Assembly: GCA_015075725.1 (NCBI GenBank)
Contig: JABTTV010000001.1
Location: forward strand, 4,021,223 to 4,085,222
Reading direction: 5' to 3'
Source of the DNA: Anaerolineales bacterium
Lineage (GTDB): Bacteria; Chloroflexota; Anaerolineae; Anaerolineales; Villigracilaceae
DNA: 64,000 bases
The notes under the pieces were generated by a model. That model searched no databases. It was not told the DNA's origin and worked only from the letters and a program-made list of their open reading frames with translations. Of this stretch, positions 1 to 8,845 are shown piece by piece (the stretch's first letter is position 1; the number at the start of each line of letters is the position of its first letter). The position numbers and the translations under genes are program-made.

Positions 1-246
1 GAAGATGTGACCGCCAGTCAGACCCGGCGCATCACCGATTACGTGACGGATACAAAATACATCGTTCCGACCACGTTCCGTCCGAGAGATAACGTCGCAC
101 ACGTCATGCGCTGGTGGGTCGTGCCTGTGTTGCAATCCGGCGTGGACGAACAAGGTCAGCCCATCTGGATCGCTTCGGGTGCAACGAGCGAAAAACGGGT
201 CTTCACCTGGGTCGGGGTCGCTGTACAAGGGACGCCGAATCCCTAA
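1..246 (+). CDS. C-terminal end of an unknown protein (5' truncated)
   Basis: An open frame enters from the left edge and stops at TAA 244-246. The in-frame GTG at 7 has no ribosome binding site, so the true start almost certainly lies outside the window. The visible 81 residues are rich in Val, Trp and Thr and look like the last beta-strands of a secreted or surface domain, but no family can be named. A strong hairpin terminator follows directly, which supports this being the real end of a transcription unit. Confidence 0.6.
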   Translation, partial: EDVTASQTRRITDYVTDTKYIVPTTFRPRDNVAHVMRWWVVPVLQSGVDEQGQPIWIASGATSEKRVFTWVGVAVQGTPNP

Positions 247-261
247 TGGTAAAATGAAATA

Positions 262-292
262 AAAACTCCCTGTCGCAAAGGCAGGGAGTTTT
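262..292 (+). terminator. Rho-independent terminator after the partial gene
   Basis: Perfect 11-bp inverted repeat: AAAACTCCCTG at 262-272 and CAGGGAGTTTT at 282-292, with a 9-nt loop. A-run and T-run flanks make it usable in both directions. It lies 16 bases after the stop of the truncated gene. Confidence 0.85.
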
Positions 293-399
293 ATAAACTG
301 GTGTTATACATCGTCCCGATGGTTTGGACTGCCTGCCAGTTTGATTACAAATTCCTTCGGGATGTTTCGCATTTGGCAGGTAACAAATAGAGGATAATC

Positions 400-582
400 A
401 TGGTTAAAACCACTCTCAAAATCATCGCTGTTCTGCTTTTCCTGTCCGGATTGGTATGGATCTTCCAAGGCGTGGGCGTCCTGCCCGGGAGCTATATGAG
501 CGGCGATCCGCAATGGGCAGTGAACGGCACAGTCACAGCACTCGTCGGCATTATCCTCTTCTGGGCAGCTTCTCGAAAATGA
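400..582 (+). CDS. small two-helix membrane protein
   Basis: A 60-residue protein with two hydrophobic helices (about residues 5-25 and 43-57) joined by a short loop containing the turn VLPGSYMSGDP. Small proteins of this layout are widespread and of unknown function. AGAGGA at 388-393 is a reasonable ribosome binding site for ATG 400. The stop overlaps the start of the next gene (ATGA at 579-582), so the two are probably translated together. I see no motif that would suggest a catalytic role. Confidence 0.7.
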   Translation: MVKTTLKIIAVLLFLSGLVWIFQGVGVLPGSYMSGDPQWAVNGTVTALVGIILFWAASRK

Positions 583-803
583 CATTGGACGAGACCATTC
601 AAATTGGGGACCGGGTGCAGATCCAGTTGAATGAAAAATTCGGGGAACATATGGGCTGGTATGATGGAGTGGTCATGCGGATCGAACCCTACTCCAGTAA
701 TCGATCGTTTTACTGGGTATTACTGAATGCAGAAGCGCAATCTGTGTTGAAGGTTCGCGAGATCTCTGTCTTGAATCCGAGAAATATCAGAAAGGTCGAA
801 TGA
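579..803 (+). CDS. small soluble protein, translationally coupled
   Basis: This 74-residue protein starts at ATG 579, which overlaps the stop of the preceding membrane protein by the sequence ATGA. The open frame could extend upstream to 456, but that part is only the shifted frame of the neighbour. The product is short, beta-rich by appearance (GDRVQIQL, GWYDGVVMRIEP, FYWVLLNAEAQ), reminiscent of KOW/SH3-like small barrels that bind RNA or protein; that likeness is impression only. Function unknown. Coupling suggests it works with, or is dosed like, the membrane protein before it. Confidence 0.6.
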   Translation: MTLDETIQIGDRVQIQLNEKFGEHMGWYDGVVMRIEPYSSNRSFYWVLLNAEAQSVLKVREISVLNPRNIRKVE

Positions 804-859
804 AGCCAGTAAGGGGGTCATGGCAACTGCTGTCTTAATCGCAACAGAAGGAGCTTCGT

Positions 860-958
860 ATGAGAAGTTTTAGATATATCTCTTTTTGCATTATTGCCCT
901 ATTCTTACTGGCGCAGACCGGTCGCCGCGCGGCGCATTCCGAACCAATAGCAGGATGA
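860..958 (+). pseudogene. orphan signal-peptide-like start, likely a truncated gene
   Basis: A 32-residue frame starts at ATG 860 after an excellent ribosome binding site (AGAAGGAG at 847-854). It begins MRSFRYISFCIIALFLLAQ, like a secretion signal, then stops at TGA 956-958 after a few residues. A strong start signal with a signal peptide and nothing behind it looks like the 5' remnant of a secreted protein gene cut off by a rearrangement near 915. It overlaps the tail of the leftward small ORF, so at most one of the two is likely to be meaningful here. Confidence 0.35.
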
Positions 959-1094
959 CGGGAGTCGAGACGAAGACCGTGATCAGCAGACCGATAATCC
1001 AACCTACCCCGCCGTAAAAATCGGTGGCGGGCTTTGTCACCACCCTCGAACGTGATTTGCCGGGCAGTCCCGGCTGAATGGCTGTTGTGGACAT
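891..1094 (-). CDS. possible small single-pass membrane protein
   Basis: A 67-residue leftward frame with one clear hydrophobic helix (about residues 30-51, GWIIGLLITVFVSTPVILLL) after a basic N-terminus. AGAGG lies five bases upstream of the ATG at 1094. No family is recognised. It is the only other coding candidate in the 803-1221 gap, and its C-terminal arginine-rich end overlaps the orphan rightward start at 860. Moderate doubt remains. Confidence 0.4.
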   Translation of the reverse strand: MSTTAIQPGLPGKSRSRVVTKPATDFYGGVGWIIGLLITVFVSTPVILLLVRNAPRGDRSAPVRIGQ

Positions 1095-1209
1095 GAGACC
1101 TCTGGGAAAATCGATTGGCGCAAGAGTATCCCAAAATCGTGATTAAGGCATGAGAATGCCGCGGCGGTTCATAATGCTCCCGCAATCTTTTTTCCCATCC
1201 CTCCGGCTG

Positions 1210-1215
1210 TATAAT
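1210..1215 (+). promoter_or_regulatory. -10 hexamer placed 6 nt before a start codon
   Basis: TATAAT followed by six bases and then ATG at 1222, with no Shine-Dalgarno sequence. The expected transcription start falls on or next to the start codon, so a leaderless mRNA is likely. The same spacing is seen before the start codons at 8959, 13711, 21788, 28346 and 35926. Confidence 0.55.
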
Positions 1216-1221
1216 TTACGC

Positions 1222-3018
1222 ATGCAATACACGCCGCTCCTCTATCTCTGGGGGCTGTCCGTCATCCTTACATTGACCCTCGGTGTTTACTCACTGCGAT
1301 TCAGAAGGCACCCGGCTTCGGTTCCATTCATTGCGATGTGTTTTCTCGCTTCGCTTTGGGCGGCAAGCTATATTCTCGAACTTGGCGGGACTACCCTCGC
1401 AGTGAAAGTATGGGGGCTTAAAATCGGCTATCTCGGCGTGATCGGCGTGCCGCTTTCATGGACTGCGTTCGCGCTCGCCTATTCCGATCGAAGGGAATGG
1501 TTAACCCGGCGCAACGTCCTGATGGCATCGGTCTTTCCAGTTGCAACGTATCTTGTCATCCTTACCACCGAATCCCACGGCTGGTTCTTTAGAACAATGA
1601 ATCTGCAAACCGACCCGGCAACCGGCTTGATCCTGATCGACAATCCTCTCGGCTGGTGGTTCTGGCTCCATGCGGCATATATATATGGGATGCTGGTTTT
1701 CGGAACCTACCTCTTACTGCGCGAATATTGGGAAAAACGGGATGTTTACCGCTCGCAAATCATCATCAATATCACGGCAATTCTCCTGCCATGGATAGCG
1801 AACGGGATCGTCATTTCTGGGCTGCTCCCTGTCCATATCGACATAACATCGGTCACTTTTTCCGCCTCGATCCTGATCCTTGGCATGGGATTCCTGCGCT
1901 ACCGCCTGCTGGATATCACCCCGGTGGCGCATCGCGCCGTGTTCGAAAGTATTTCAGATGCCGTCATCGTGCTCGATGGCGATTTGAGGATAGTCGAGCT
2001 AAACCCTGCTTCGCTGGATATTTTCAATCTGAATCACGGCTCGGTGATCGGTAAACCCTTCCGCGAAGTATTCCGCCCGTGGATCTTCATAAACGAAAAC
2101 GATCTGCAAACACCCAGATATTACAAAGAGATCCTGGTTCAGGATGACGGCGGACCCATGCGTTGGATGCATTTGCACGTCAGCGCCTTGAAAAATGGCT
2201 CCAGCCAGAACGAAGGCTGGATCGTGACATTGCGCGATGTGACCAGCATCAAGGAGAATGAATCGGCTCTTGCCATTGCGCGGGATGAAGCAATGCGGGC
2301 GAACAGCTTTAAAATGCAGTTGCTTGCCAACGTCAGCCATGAACTGAGAACCCCGCTCGGGATCATCCTCGGGTACACAGACCTTATCGCGCGAAAATCC
2401 TACGGCGACCTGACGGAAAAGCAGGTAAACATCCTCGGGCGCATCCGCGACAGCACACAATACCTGGATGTGCTTGTTTCGGAACTGCTCGACCAGGCAC
2501 AGTTGGACAGCGGGAAACTAAAACTATCCATAGCAGCCTTCGAACCGCGCGAGGTCCTCGGCTCGGTCTGTAGCCAGTTGAGCCTGCTTGCGGAGGCGAA
2601 AGAACTCACCTTCCAGGCAACGATATCAGACGCGATGCCCCTCTCCATAGTCGGCGACGGCCAGCGGATAAAACAAATCCTGGTCAACCTTATCAGCAAC
2701 GCCATCAAGTTCACCGAGACCGGCGGCATCACAGTGGACATCTTCACCAACTCACTGACGGAATGGAATATGCGGGTTGCCGACACAGGTCCCGGCATCC
2801 CGCCTGAAGCGCTCCAATCCATCTTTGAACCCTTCAAACAACTTGCCGAGGCGAATAAAACCCTCCGCAAAGGTTATGGATTGGGACTTTCCATTTCGAA
2901 TCAGATCATCAAACTGATGGGCGGAACAATCTCTGTCGAGAGCACTGTCGGCAAAGGAACCACATTCACAGTGAGGCTGCCTCTCATTACAGAATCAGAA
3001 TTCATCCTTGATCAATAA
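1222..3018 (+). CDS. membrane sensor histidine kinase (7TM N-terminus, PAS, HisKA, HATPase)
   Basis: I take ATG 1222 as the start because a TATAAT sits six bases before it; the frame is open from 1150. The 598-residue product has about seven hydrophobic helices in residues 5-215, matching the histidine-kinase 7TM N-terminal region. A PAS domain follows (about 220-340), then a HisKA motif SHELRTPL with the phosphorylatable His near residue 373, then the ATPase domain with an N box (LVNLISNAIKFTE), a G1 box (DTGPGIP) and a G2 box (GYGLGLSIS). No response regulator is adjacent, so this is an orphan kinase. The stimulus cannot be read from the sequence. Confidence 0.9.
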   Translation: MQYTPLLYLWGLSVILTLTLGVYSLRFRRHPASVPFIAMCFLASLWAASYILELGGTTLAVKVWGLKIGYLGVIGVPLSWTAFALAYSDRREWLTRRNVLMASVFPVATYLVILTTESHGWFFRTMNLQTDPATGLILIDNPLGWWFWLHAAYIYGMLVFGTYLLLREYWEKRDVYRSQIIINITAILLPWIANGIVISGLLPVHIDITSVTFSASILILGMGFLRYRLLDITPVAHRAVFESISDAVIVLDGDLRIVELNPASLDIFNLNHGSVIGKPFREVFRPWIFINENDLQTPRYYKEILVQDDGGPMRWMHLHVSALKNGSSQNEGWIVTLRDVTSIKENESALAIARDEAMRANSFKMQLLANVSHELRTPLGIILGYTDLIARKSYGDLTEKQVNILGRIRDSTQYLDVLVSELLDQAQLDSGKLKLSIAAFEPREVLGSVCSQLSLLAEAKELTFQATISDAMPLSIVGDGQRIKQILVNLISNAIKFTETGGITVDIFTNSLTEWNMRVADTGPGIPPEALQSIFEPFKQLAEANKTLRKGYGLGLSISNQIIKLMGGTISVESTVGKGTTFTVRLPLITESEFILDQ

Positions 3019-3110
3019 ACCCATCGACCCCGAAACCCGTTTTCGTCACATTGTCAACCGGAAATCGCGACTCAATAAAATCATGATAGCTTTCCAAATG
3101 CACTATTAAA

Positions 3111-4100
3111 ATGGATTTTGATTCCCTGCGCCGATTGCTCGACCAAGCCATCGCTTCCCGTCGGAATTTTTGCGAAACCAGCCATGAGGAAGCTTTCCGC
3201 CTCTTCAACGGATTTTACGAAGGTTTCCCCGATCTTGTTCTTGACATCTATGGGCAGACGCTGGTGATCTATGATTTTGCCGAACAGCCAAAAAAGAAAT
3301 TCATCCTTGAAATCGCGGATCATGTAAGGTCATCCCTTAACTGGCTACGCGCATGTCTATTGAAGTCCCGTAGTGGAAAAACGCGTCCCGAACAATGTGG
3401 GGTTTTGTTATTCGGTGATGAGCCGGACCGCAAAATTAACGAACACGGCATCTGGTTCGCGATCGACCTGACGATGAACCGGGATGCGGGTTTTTATCTC
3501 GATACACGCAACTTGCGAAAGTGGATTCTAGTAAACGCTCATGGAAAAAGTGTATTCAACTCGTTCGCCTACACGGGAAGCCTTGGCATCGCCGCCGCGG
3601 CTGGCAGGGCTGCGAATGTAGTTCAAACCGATCTGAACCGCAGGGTTCTCGACCTGGCGAAAGATTCCCTTTCTCTCAACAACCTCCCCATTCATAAAAA
3701 AGATTTCATACCGGGAGATTTTTTTTCAGTCGTTGCTCGGATGAAAAGCACGAAACGAACTTTCGATTGGGTCATCCTCGATCCGCCTTTCTTTTCCGCC
3801 ACCACGCGCGGAAAAATAGACATGCTCCATGAGAGCGAACGGCTCATAAACAAAGTCCGCCCGCTGATCAATGACGGCGGGGTTTTAATTGCAATCAACA
3901 ATGCCCTGTACCTCAGCGGACGGGAATATCTGCAAACACTGGAGTCTGTTTGCAAGGACGGCTACCTCAGCATCCGCGAATTGATCCCTGTACCCGAAGA
4001 TTTCATTGGATATCAGCCGATCGGAATGCCAATCACCGATCCGGCACCGTTCAACCACTCGACAAAGATCGCTGTTCTGGATGTAAGGAGAAAAGGATGA
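3111..4100 (+). CDS. class I SAM-dependent methyltransferase, RlmI-like (23S rRNA m5C type)
   Basis: The 329-residue protein resembles the RlmI/RlmK group of rRNA methyltransferases. The N-terminal part has the signature RLFNGFYEGFPDLVLD; the Rossmann-like domain holds the SAM loop NSFAYTGSLGIAAA (about 150-163), an acidic strand end (VVQTDLN) and the catalytic DPPF motif (Asp near residue 224). These place it among base-modifying methyltransferases, probably acting on rRNA cytosine or guanine. The stop overlaps the next start (ATGA at 4097-4100), so it is cotranslated with an ACT-domain gene. There is no obvious PUA domain at the N-terminus, so the exact substrate is uncertain. Confidence 0.8.
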   Translation: MDFDSLRRLLDQAIASRRNFCETSHEEAFRLFNGFYEGFPDLVLDIYGQTLVIYDFAEQPKKKFILEIADHVRSSLNWLRACLLKSRSGKTRPEQCGVLLFGDEPDRKINEHGIWFAIDLTMNRDAGFYLDTRNLRKWILVNAHGKSVFNSFAYTGSLGIAAAAGRAANVVQTDLNRRVLDLAKDSLSLNNLPIHKKDFIPGDFFSVVARMKSTKRTFDWVILDPPFFSATTRGKIDMLHESERLINKVRPLINDGGVLIAINNALYLSGREYLQTLESVCKDGYLSIRELIPVPEDFIGYQPIGMPITDPAPFNHSTKIAVLDVRRKG

Positions 4101-4492
4101 CCGGAGAAACCGATCTAAGAACACTTCTCAATGAATTGAATCCCGAACTAAACCCAGGGGAGTATGTCTTTTGCACCGTGAATACATTGAATGATGCCGC
4201 GGGACTCAAACCGTTATTCGTCTTTCAAGAGAGAGAAGGGGTGACGGTAGTTTTATCAAAAACACAGGCGGATGAAAATATCTTGTTTTACTCCATGACC
4301 TGTGCATGGATCACATTAAACGTTTATTCCTCTCTGGAAGCCGTCGGGTTGACCGCCGCGGTGGCCAACGCGCTGACCAAGGCGGGCATCAGTTGCAATG
4401 TGGTTGCCGCCTATCACCACGACCATCTGTTCGTCCCTTTCAAAGACTCGGAACGAGCGATGGAAGTATTGCTCTCATTGTCGCGAGGGTAG
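4097..4492 (+). CDS. ACT domain-containing protein (COG3602-like)
   Basis: Starts at ATG 4097 behind a strong AAGGAGAAAAGG and overlaps the methyltransferase stop. The 131-residue protein has the layout of the small stand-alone ACT family: PELNPGEYVFCTV near the N-terminus, a central FQEREGVTVVL strand, then SSLEAVGLTAAVANALTKAG and YHHDHLFVP. These double-ACT proteins are thought to bind amino acids or similar small ligands, but no reaction is known. The gene is probably cotranscribed with its neighbours on both sides. Confidence 0.85.
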   Translation: MTGETDLRTLLNELNPELNPGEYVFCTVNTLNDAAGLKPLFVFQEREGVTVVLSKTQADENILFYSMTCAWITLNVYSSLEAVGLTAAVANALTKAGISCNVVAAYHHDHLFVPFKDSERAMEVLLSLSRG

Positions 4493-4493
4493 A

Positions 4494-4886
4494 ATGGATT
4501 CGAAAGAAATTATTCTGGAATTCTGGAAGAGAATGGAGAGCAACGATTTTTACTCCGCCTCCGACCTTCTCCACGACGAATTCACACTGGATTGGATTCA
4601 ATCCAACGAACGGATTCGCGGCAGGGAAAACTTTGCCCGGATCAACACCGCCTACCCCGCAGGCGGAAAATGGACGTTCGTCATCAACAACATTATTGCC
4701 GAGGGCGACCTGGTCGTATCCGATGTCACGGTCAGCGATGGAACCCGCAGGGATCGCGCGATCACATTTTCGACAATCCGCGACGGAAAAATCTGGAAAC
4801 AGGTCGAATTCTGGCCGGAACCCTTTGATGCACCCGGGTGGCGATCTGCTTGGGTGGATAAAATCGAATCAACCGGCGGGAAATGA
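4494..4886 (+). CDS. SnoaL-like / NTF2-fold protein
   Basis: ATG 4494 follows the previous stop by one base. The 130-residue product has the typical order of a SnoaL-like cone-shaped barrel: helix IILEFWKRMESNDFYSASDLLHDEF, then RIRGRENFARI, then strands ending in GKIWKQVEFWPEPFDAP. This fold serves as a steroid-isomerase-like enzyme, polyketide cyclase or binding module, so the exact role is open. It ends seven bases before the stop of the convergent lipoprotein gene, with no obvious terminator between. Confidence 0.8.
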   Translation: MDSKEIILEFWKRMESNDFYSASDLLHDEFTLDWIQSNERIRGRENFARINTAYPAGGKWTFVINNIIAEGDLVVSDVTVSDGTRRDRAITFSTIRDGKIWKQVEFWPEPFDAPGWRSAWVDKIESTGGK

Positions 4887-4893
4887 AAAGGCG

Positions 4894-6099
4894 CTACGGC
4901 CTCCAGGAAGGCGCGTACCAATCGTATTCCGTCGAGAGACCAGGCGCTTGGAGAATCCCAATCGCCGAAGTGGCAAGGTCCACCAAGAACAGGTGCCCGC
5001 CAGTCGTCGATGTTGTCTCTTCGATCACCAAATATTTCGTATGCGGGGAGAAAAGCAAACGTCCCACCGTGTTACCTTTATAGACCGATCTCAAGTCTCC
5101 GCCGGTGCGCTTCACGATGAATACTTCCGCGGTTGGATTTCCGCCCGCCAGATTGCCGTAGTAGTTAAAGGCAATCAGGCTGCTATCCGGCGACCAGATC
5201 ATCGGGTAGATCGAACCGCCGGTGAATTGCGCGATCGTCTCGGCATTCGCGCCATCGGGCTCCATGACTTTCACAAAATGAATCTGCGAGTTGTAATCAT
5301 ATTCGTCATAGGCGAAAAATCCCGCGTCGGGCGAGGCGATGAACTGCGCCTTGGTCAGCAAGGTCTCAAACATGGGCCGCGCCTGCCCGTTCGCCGCGCG
5401 GACGAGATAAATGTTTCCATTCGCGCCCGGCAGCGCGGACCGCATGATAATGTTCTCGGTATACCAACCATCCATGATATATGGACGACCATCCGCGGGC
5501 AAATCGGTGGAAACACTTTTCAATTCGCTCCCATCAGGATGCACGACGAACACGTCCTCGCCGCCTGCGCCATTCTGTGTGCGGAATGCGATCCAAGATC
5601 CATCCGGCGACCAGAAGGGAGGGTCGATGTAGGGGAACTCTGCCAGGGCTTTCCAGTTTTTCGTTTCCGCATCGAACAGCCAAAGTTGGGTGGGAGTTCC
5701 ATTTGGGTTTGTTGAATAGGAAAATGCCGCATATCTTCCGTCGGGTGACCATGCCAGGGCATTGATGGTGAAGTTGAACACGAAGGGAACCGGAATTTTT
5801 TCCAATGGCGGACAGTTCACCGGGTCGGTGATGCAGGTAGCGGAAACTTTTACGAGTTCGATGGTCCCACCCGACTGGCGCGGCTGGAGGAAGAAATACA
5901 ATTCTCCCGCCTCCTGCGCGGACCCGGAAATTGATTCTATTCCAGACGGAGTAAATTCCACTGGTGAAGGAAACGCTTGCGTCGTGGTTTCCAAAGCCGG
6001 GGTCGAGGTATCAGGCGGAGCGTCGAAGTAGGAAGCGGGGGTTGGGGATGAAGCACATGCGGTAACGAGAATCAAGGTCAGGACAGCGATTCGTTTCAT
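4894..6099 (-). CDS. lipoprotein with WD40/TolB-like beta-propeller repeats
   Basis: A 401-residue leftward protein. The N-terminus MKRIAVLTLILVTAC is a lipoprotein signal with the lipobox LVTAC (Cys at 15), followed by a Ser/Pro-rich linker. The body carries repeated propeller-blade signatures: LAWSPDGRYAAFSY, FWSPDGSWIAFRT, VVHPDGSELKSV, IWSPDSSLIAFNYYG and LLFSPHTKYLVI. Such PD40 blades form a binding surface at the outside of the membrane; catalytic residues are not apparent. It may bind carbohydrate or another protein. It is transcribed alone, downstream of a strong terminator. Confidence 0.85.
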   Translation of the reverse strand: MKRIAVLTLILVTACASSPTPASYFDAPPDTSTPALETTTQAFPSPVEFTPSGIESISGSAQEAGELYFFLQPRQSGGTIELVKVSATCITDPVNCPPLEKIPVPFVFNFTINALAWSPDGRYAAFSYSTNPNGTPTQLWLFDAETKNWKALAEFPYIDPPFWSPDGSWIAFRTQNGAGGEDVFVVHPDGSELKSVSTDLPADGRPYIMDGWYTENIIMRSALPGANGNIYLVRAANGQARPMFETLLTKAQFIASPDAGFFAYDEYDYNSQIHFVKVMEPDGANAETIAQFTGGSIYPMIWSPDSSLIAFNYYGNLAGGNPTAEVFIVKRTGGDLRSVYKGNTVGRLLFSPHTKYLVIEETTSTTGGHLFLVDLATSAIGILQAPGLSTEYDWYAPSWRP

Positions 6100-6164
6100 G
6101 GAGTCTCCGGTCAGGCAGAACGAAACAAAAAAAGATGCTTTGCGTTACAACGATACCAGAATTA

Positions 6165-6200
6165 AAAAGTTCCCGTTGTCGCATGACAACGGGAACTTTT
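6165..6200 (-). terminator. bidirectional terminator between two leftward genes
   Basis: Perfect 16-bp stem (AAAAGTTCCCGTTGTC at 6165-6180, its complement at 6185-6200) with a four-base loop GCAT and A/T runs at both sides. It stands just after the stop of the 2.5-kb secreted protein gene, so it ends that leftward transcript and isolates the lipoprotein gene. Confidence 0.9.
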
Positions 6201-6211
6201 ATTACACCCGT

Positions 6212-8767
6212 TTACGGCGTATTGGTCGGCGTGGGTGTCCCGGTGGCGGTCTGTGTTGCTGTTGCGGATGGAGCCGTCGTAGTATTGGTGGCAGTGAAGG
6301 TTGGTCCAGTCGTTGATGTAGCCGTGGGTGTCGCGGTTCCGGTGGATGTGGCGGTAGCCGGCTGCGAGCCGGAAGATGCGTTATAGATGATGGGCGAAAC
6401 CCAAAGCGCGCGGTCGCCAACAGCAGATCCCGTAGAAAGAACCGTAAGGATGAATTTTACATTCTGCCCGGCAAGCGACGATAGGTCGATTTCAGCATTG
6501 TACACCTGCCCCTCGTATCTTTCAACGAAGGCCCAATATGTAACGACCGAGGACGTTCCCGAAATGGAATAATCGAGGCGGAAGACCACGTAGCAGGATG
6601 TCGCGCCGCTCTCACATCCGATCGTAGCCCGGAACTTGTCGCCGGATTTCACCAGGTAGGAGGGATAGATGCCTTGAATGTATCCGTTATTGATGTTCTG
6701 TGGATAGGTGATCAGACCCGTGCGGGCGTCGGTCACCCCGTTTTCCATTCGTGATGGATTCGCGATCAGGACGAATCCTCTCGCATCGCCATCCGCGCCG
6801 GGGCATGGAAGTTCACCCGCGCCGCTATACCACTTTGCAGCGCAAACGTTTGCAGCGAAGTCATAGATCGTTCCCGGCATGGCTGTTGCAGGAGTGGAAG
6901 GCGTTCCGGGCGTCGTTGTTTTGGTCGGCGTATTCGGGACGATGCCGGTCCCGGTTACCTTGATCTCGACCCAGAAGGATTTCGTGCCGGCCGAGCCGAT
7001 GCCAAATGGCACGCCGGTGTTATTCTTGAGTTTCCAATAACCTCGATACGTCCCGGCGGTGGTGGGCGAGGTCAATGCAAGGGTGATGTCAACGGTTTGA
7101 CCCGGAGCGACCGAGGCGGGGATGAGCGCGGAATCAGGTCCGCCCATCTTTTCACCGCTGTCGAACATGATGCTATAGTTCGTCCAAGTGCAGGTGCCGA
7201 CGTTCTTCAAGCGCCAGGTCTTGCTAAAGCCGATGCCGGGCGCGAAGGCAGTTCCATCCCGCACCGTAACATCTGCGATGAACTGGGCGCGATCACAGGC
7301 GTTAGGAATGGGTGTGACCGTTGATGTGGGTGTTACTACAAGGGAATTCACGACCCACGTCGGGTCCGAGCCACCCCCATCGGAAAATTCAAGGGACAGG
7401 GAACCTCCAGTGACGGCAACGTTGAAAGTATTGCTGGTAAACGCGCCGGCGGCAGAATCCACATCACCAAGAACCGTAGTTCCATTTGCCTTGACAATCA
7501 TGTTGTCGTGGGCAAAATCTTTATCTCCCATCGTAACGTTAACGGTGTATGTGCCGTTGGTGAGGTTCACTTTGAAGGTTCTGGGAGCGGACACATGCAT
7601 GACAAAGTCGCGATTCAGGTCGTCTGCCAGAGTGGTTCTATCACGCGATTCCAGTCCAGATGTATCGGTCCAGCCAAAATTACCTCCCGAAATATTCGTC
7701 GTTTCTGTGACTCGGTTATATCCAGATGCCAGCGGAGAAGATCCCGTGCCGAAATCGTATTTATTGCCGGTAGGAGGCGGGGGGGGCGGAGGAGTAATAT
7801 TACCGCCACCAACGCGTGCAATGATCGGATTCACCCACAAAGCCCGGTCACCGGTCGGGGAACCGTAGGCGGAGGTGACGAGAACAAAGGTAACATCCTG
7901 CCCGGCAAGCCTGCTCAGATCAAGGTTGACGTTATACGTCCAGCCTTCGTACTTTTCCCGGAACGTCCAGAATGTGGTCTCAGGTCCGTTGCCGACCTTG
8001 TAATACAGGCTGTATGCAACATAGCAATTTGTCGCGCCGTATTCACAGCCAATGGTGGCTTGGAACCGGTCGCCATTTTGAACCCGGAAGGCGGGATAAG
8101 TGGCTTTGACGAATCCGTTCGTGACGTTATTCGGCGCCATCAACAAACCGGCTTGAGCAGAAGTCACGCCGCTCTCGAGTTTAGGTTGATCCACTTTGAA
8201 AGCAAATCCGTTCGCGCTGCCATCGGGAGCGGGGAACGTAAACGCCCCAACTCCGCTCGACCATTGGGCTGAGGGCGCGTTGACGGTGAAGTCATACCCT
8301 GCTCCAGTCGAACCGCCGCTGACTCGAATCTCAACCCAGAAGGATTTATTTTGATTCGAACCGATGCCGAAGGTCAAACCGCCGAAGTTCGTGGTCTTGA
8401 ATTTCCAATAGCCGAAGTAGTGACCGGCGTTGGCAGGCGAAGTCATATCGACTGTGATGTCGACCGTCTGTCCCGGGTTTACCGTCGTGGGCAGGGTGAG
8501 CGAGGCAGGCGCGTTCATACGCTCACCGCTGTCGAAGATCAGCGAGACATCGCCCCCCCACGCGCAGGAGCCGATGTTCTTGATGCGCCAGGTTTTCTTG
8601 AACGCAGTATTCGCGGCAAAGTTCGTCCCGTCGGGGATGGTCACATCTGCAACGAACTGCGCCCAATAACAACTTGCCGCGCCTGCGGTGGATGATCCAC
8701 CCGGCGCAAGAGTCATCAGAATCGCAAGCAGGAGCAGTGTCGAAATCGTTCTTATAACAAGTCTCAT
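6212..8767 (-). CDS. large secreted protein with NBR1-type Ig-like and duplicated lectin-like domains
   Basis: I prefer the ATG at 8767, which has GGAGGAA just upstream; the frame is open to 8782. The 851-residue product has a signal peptide (hydrophobic about 8-24). Next come two NBR1-type Ig-like domains, each marked by a Trp-rich core (FKKTWRIKNIGSCAW and FSKTWRLKNVGTCTW, later YFGYWKFK and YRGYWKLK) and each followed by a related module of about 170 residues (RFQATIGCEYGATNCY; KFRATIGCESGATSCY). Between them lies a malectin-like segment beginning YDFGTGSSPLASGYNRV. A Thr/Pro/Ser-rich tail ends the chain without an anchor. Likely an extracellular carbohydrate- or protein-binding protein; no catalytic residues were seen. 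Confidence 0.85.
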   Translation of the reverse strand: MRLVIRTISTLLLLAILMTLAPGGSSTAGAASCYWAQFVADVTIPDGTNFAANTAFKKTWRIKNIGSCAWGGDVSLIFDSGERMNAPASLTLPTTVNPGQTVDITVDMTSPANAGHYFGYWKFKTTNFGGLTFGIGSNQNKSFWVEIRVSGGSTGAGYDFTVNAPSAQWSSGVGAFTFPAPDGSANGFAFKVDQPKLESGVTSAQAGLLMAPNNVTNGFVKATYPAFRVQNGDRFQATIGCEYGATNCYVAYSLYYKVGNGPETTFWTFREKYEGWTYNVNLDLSRLAGQDVTFVLVTSAYGSPTGDRALWVNPIIARVGGGNITPPPPPPPTGNKYDFGTGSSPLASGYNRVTETTNISGGNFGWTDTSGLESRDRTTLADDLNRDFVMHVSAPRTFKVNLTNGTYTVNVTMGDKDFAHDNMIVKANGTTVLGDVDSAAGAFTSNTFNVAVTGGSLSLEFSDGGGSDPTWVVNSLVVTPTSTVTPIPNACDRAQFIADVTVRDGTAFAPGIGFSKTWRLKNVGTCTWTNYSIMFDSGEKMGGPDSALIPASVAPGQTVDITLALTSPTTAGTYRGYWKLKNNTGVPFGIGSAGTKSFWVEIKVTGTGIVPNTPTKTTTPGTPSTPATAMPGTIYDFAANVCAAKWYSGAGELPCPGADGDARGFVLIANPSRMENGVTDARTGLITYPQNINNGYIQGIYPSYLVKSGDKFRATIGCESGATSCYVVFRLDYSISGTSSVVTYWAFVERYEGQVYNAEIDLSSLAGQNVKFILTVLSTGSAVGDRALWVSPIIYNASSGSQPATATSTGTATPTATSTTGPTFTATNTTTAPSATATQTATGTPTPTNTP

Positions 8768-8845
8768 TTCTTCCTCCATCAAGCCAATACGGAGTATGGA
8801 CGTAAAGGTTCTGCAAAATGTTCCGTTTTGACTATACGCTTGCCT

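Noticed and set aside
334..381. Weak inverted repeat CCTGCCA ... TGGCAGG before the gene at 400
   Set aside because: The loop of 34 bases is too long and the stem too short to call it a regulatory structure.
4306..5715. A 469-codon rightward frame over the end of the SnoaL-like gene and the lipoprotein gene
   Set aside because: It runs antisense to a clear propeller lipoprotein, has biased composition (Arg, Pro, Gly) and no ribosome binding site.
7508..8272. 254-codon rightward frame inside the secreted Ig-like protein gene
   Set aside because: Opposite strand of a long coherent protein with a signal peptide and domain repeats.
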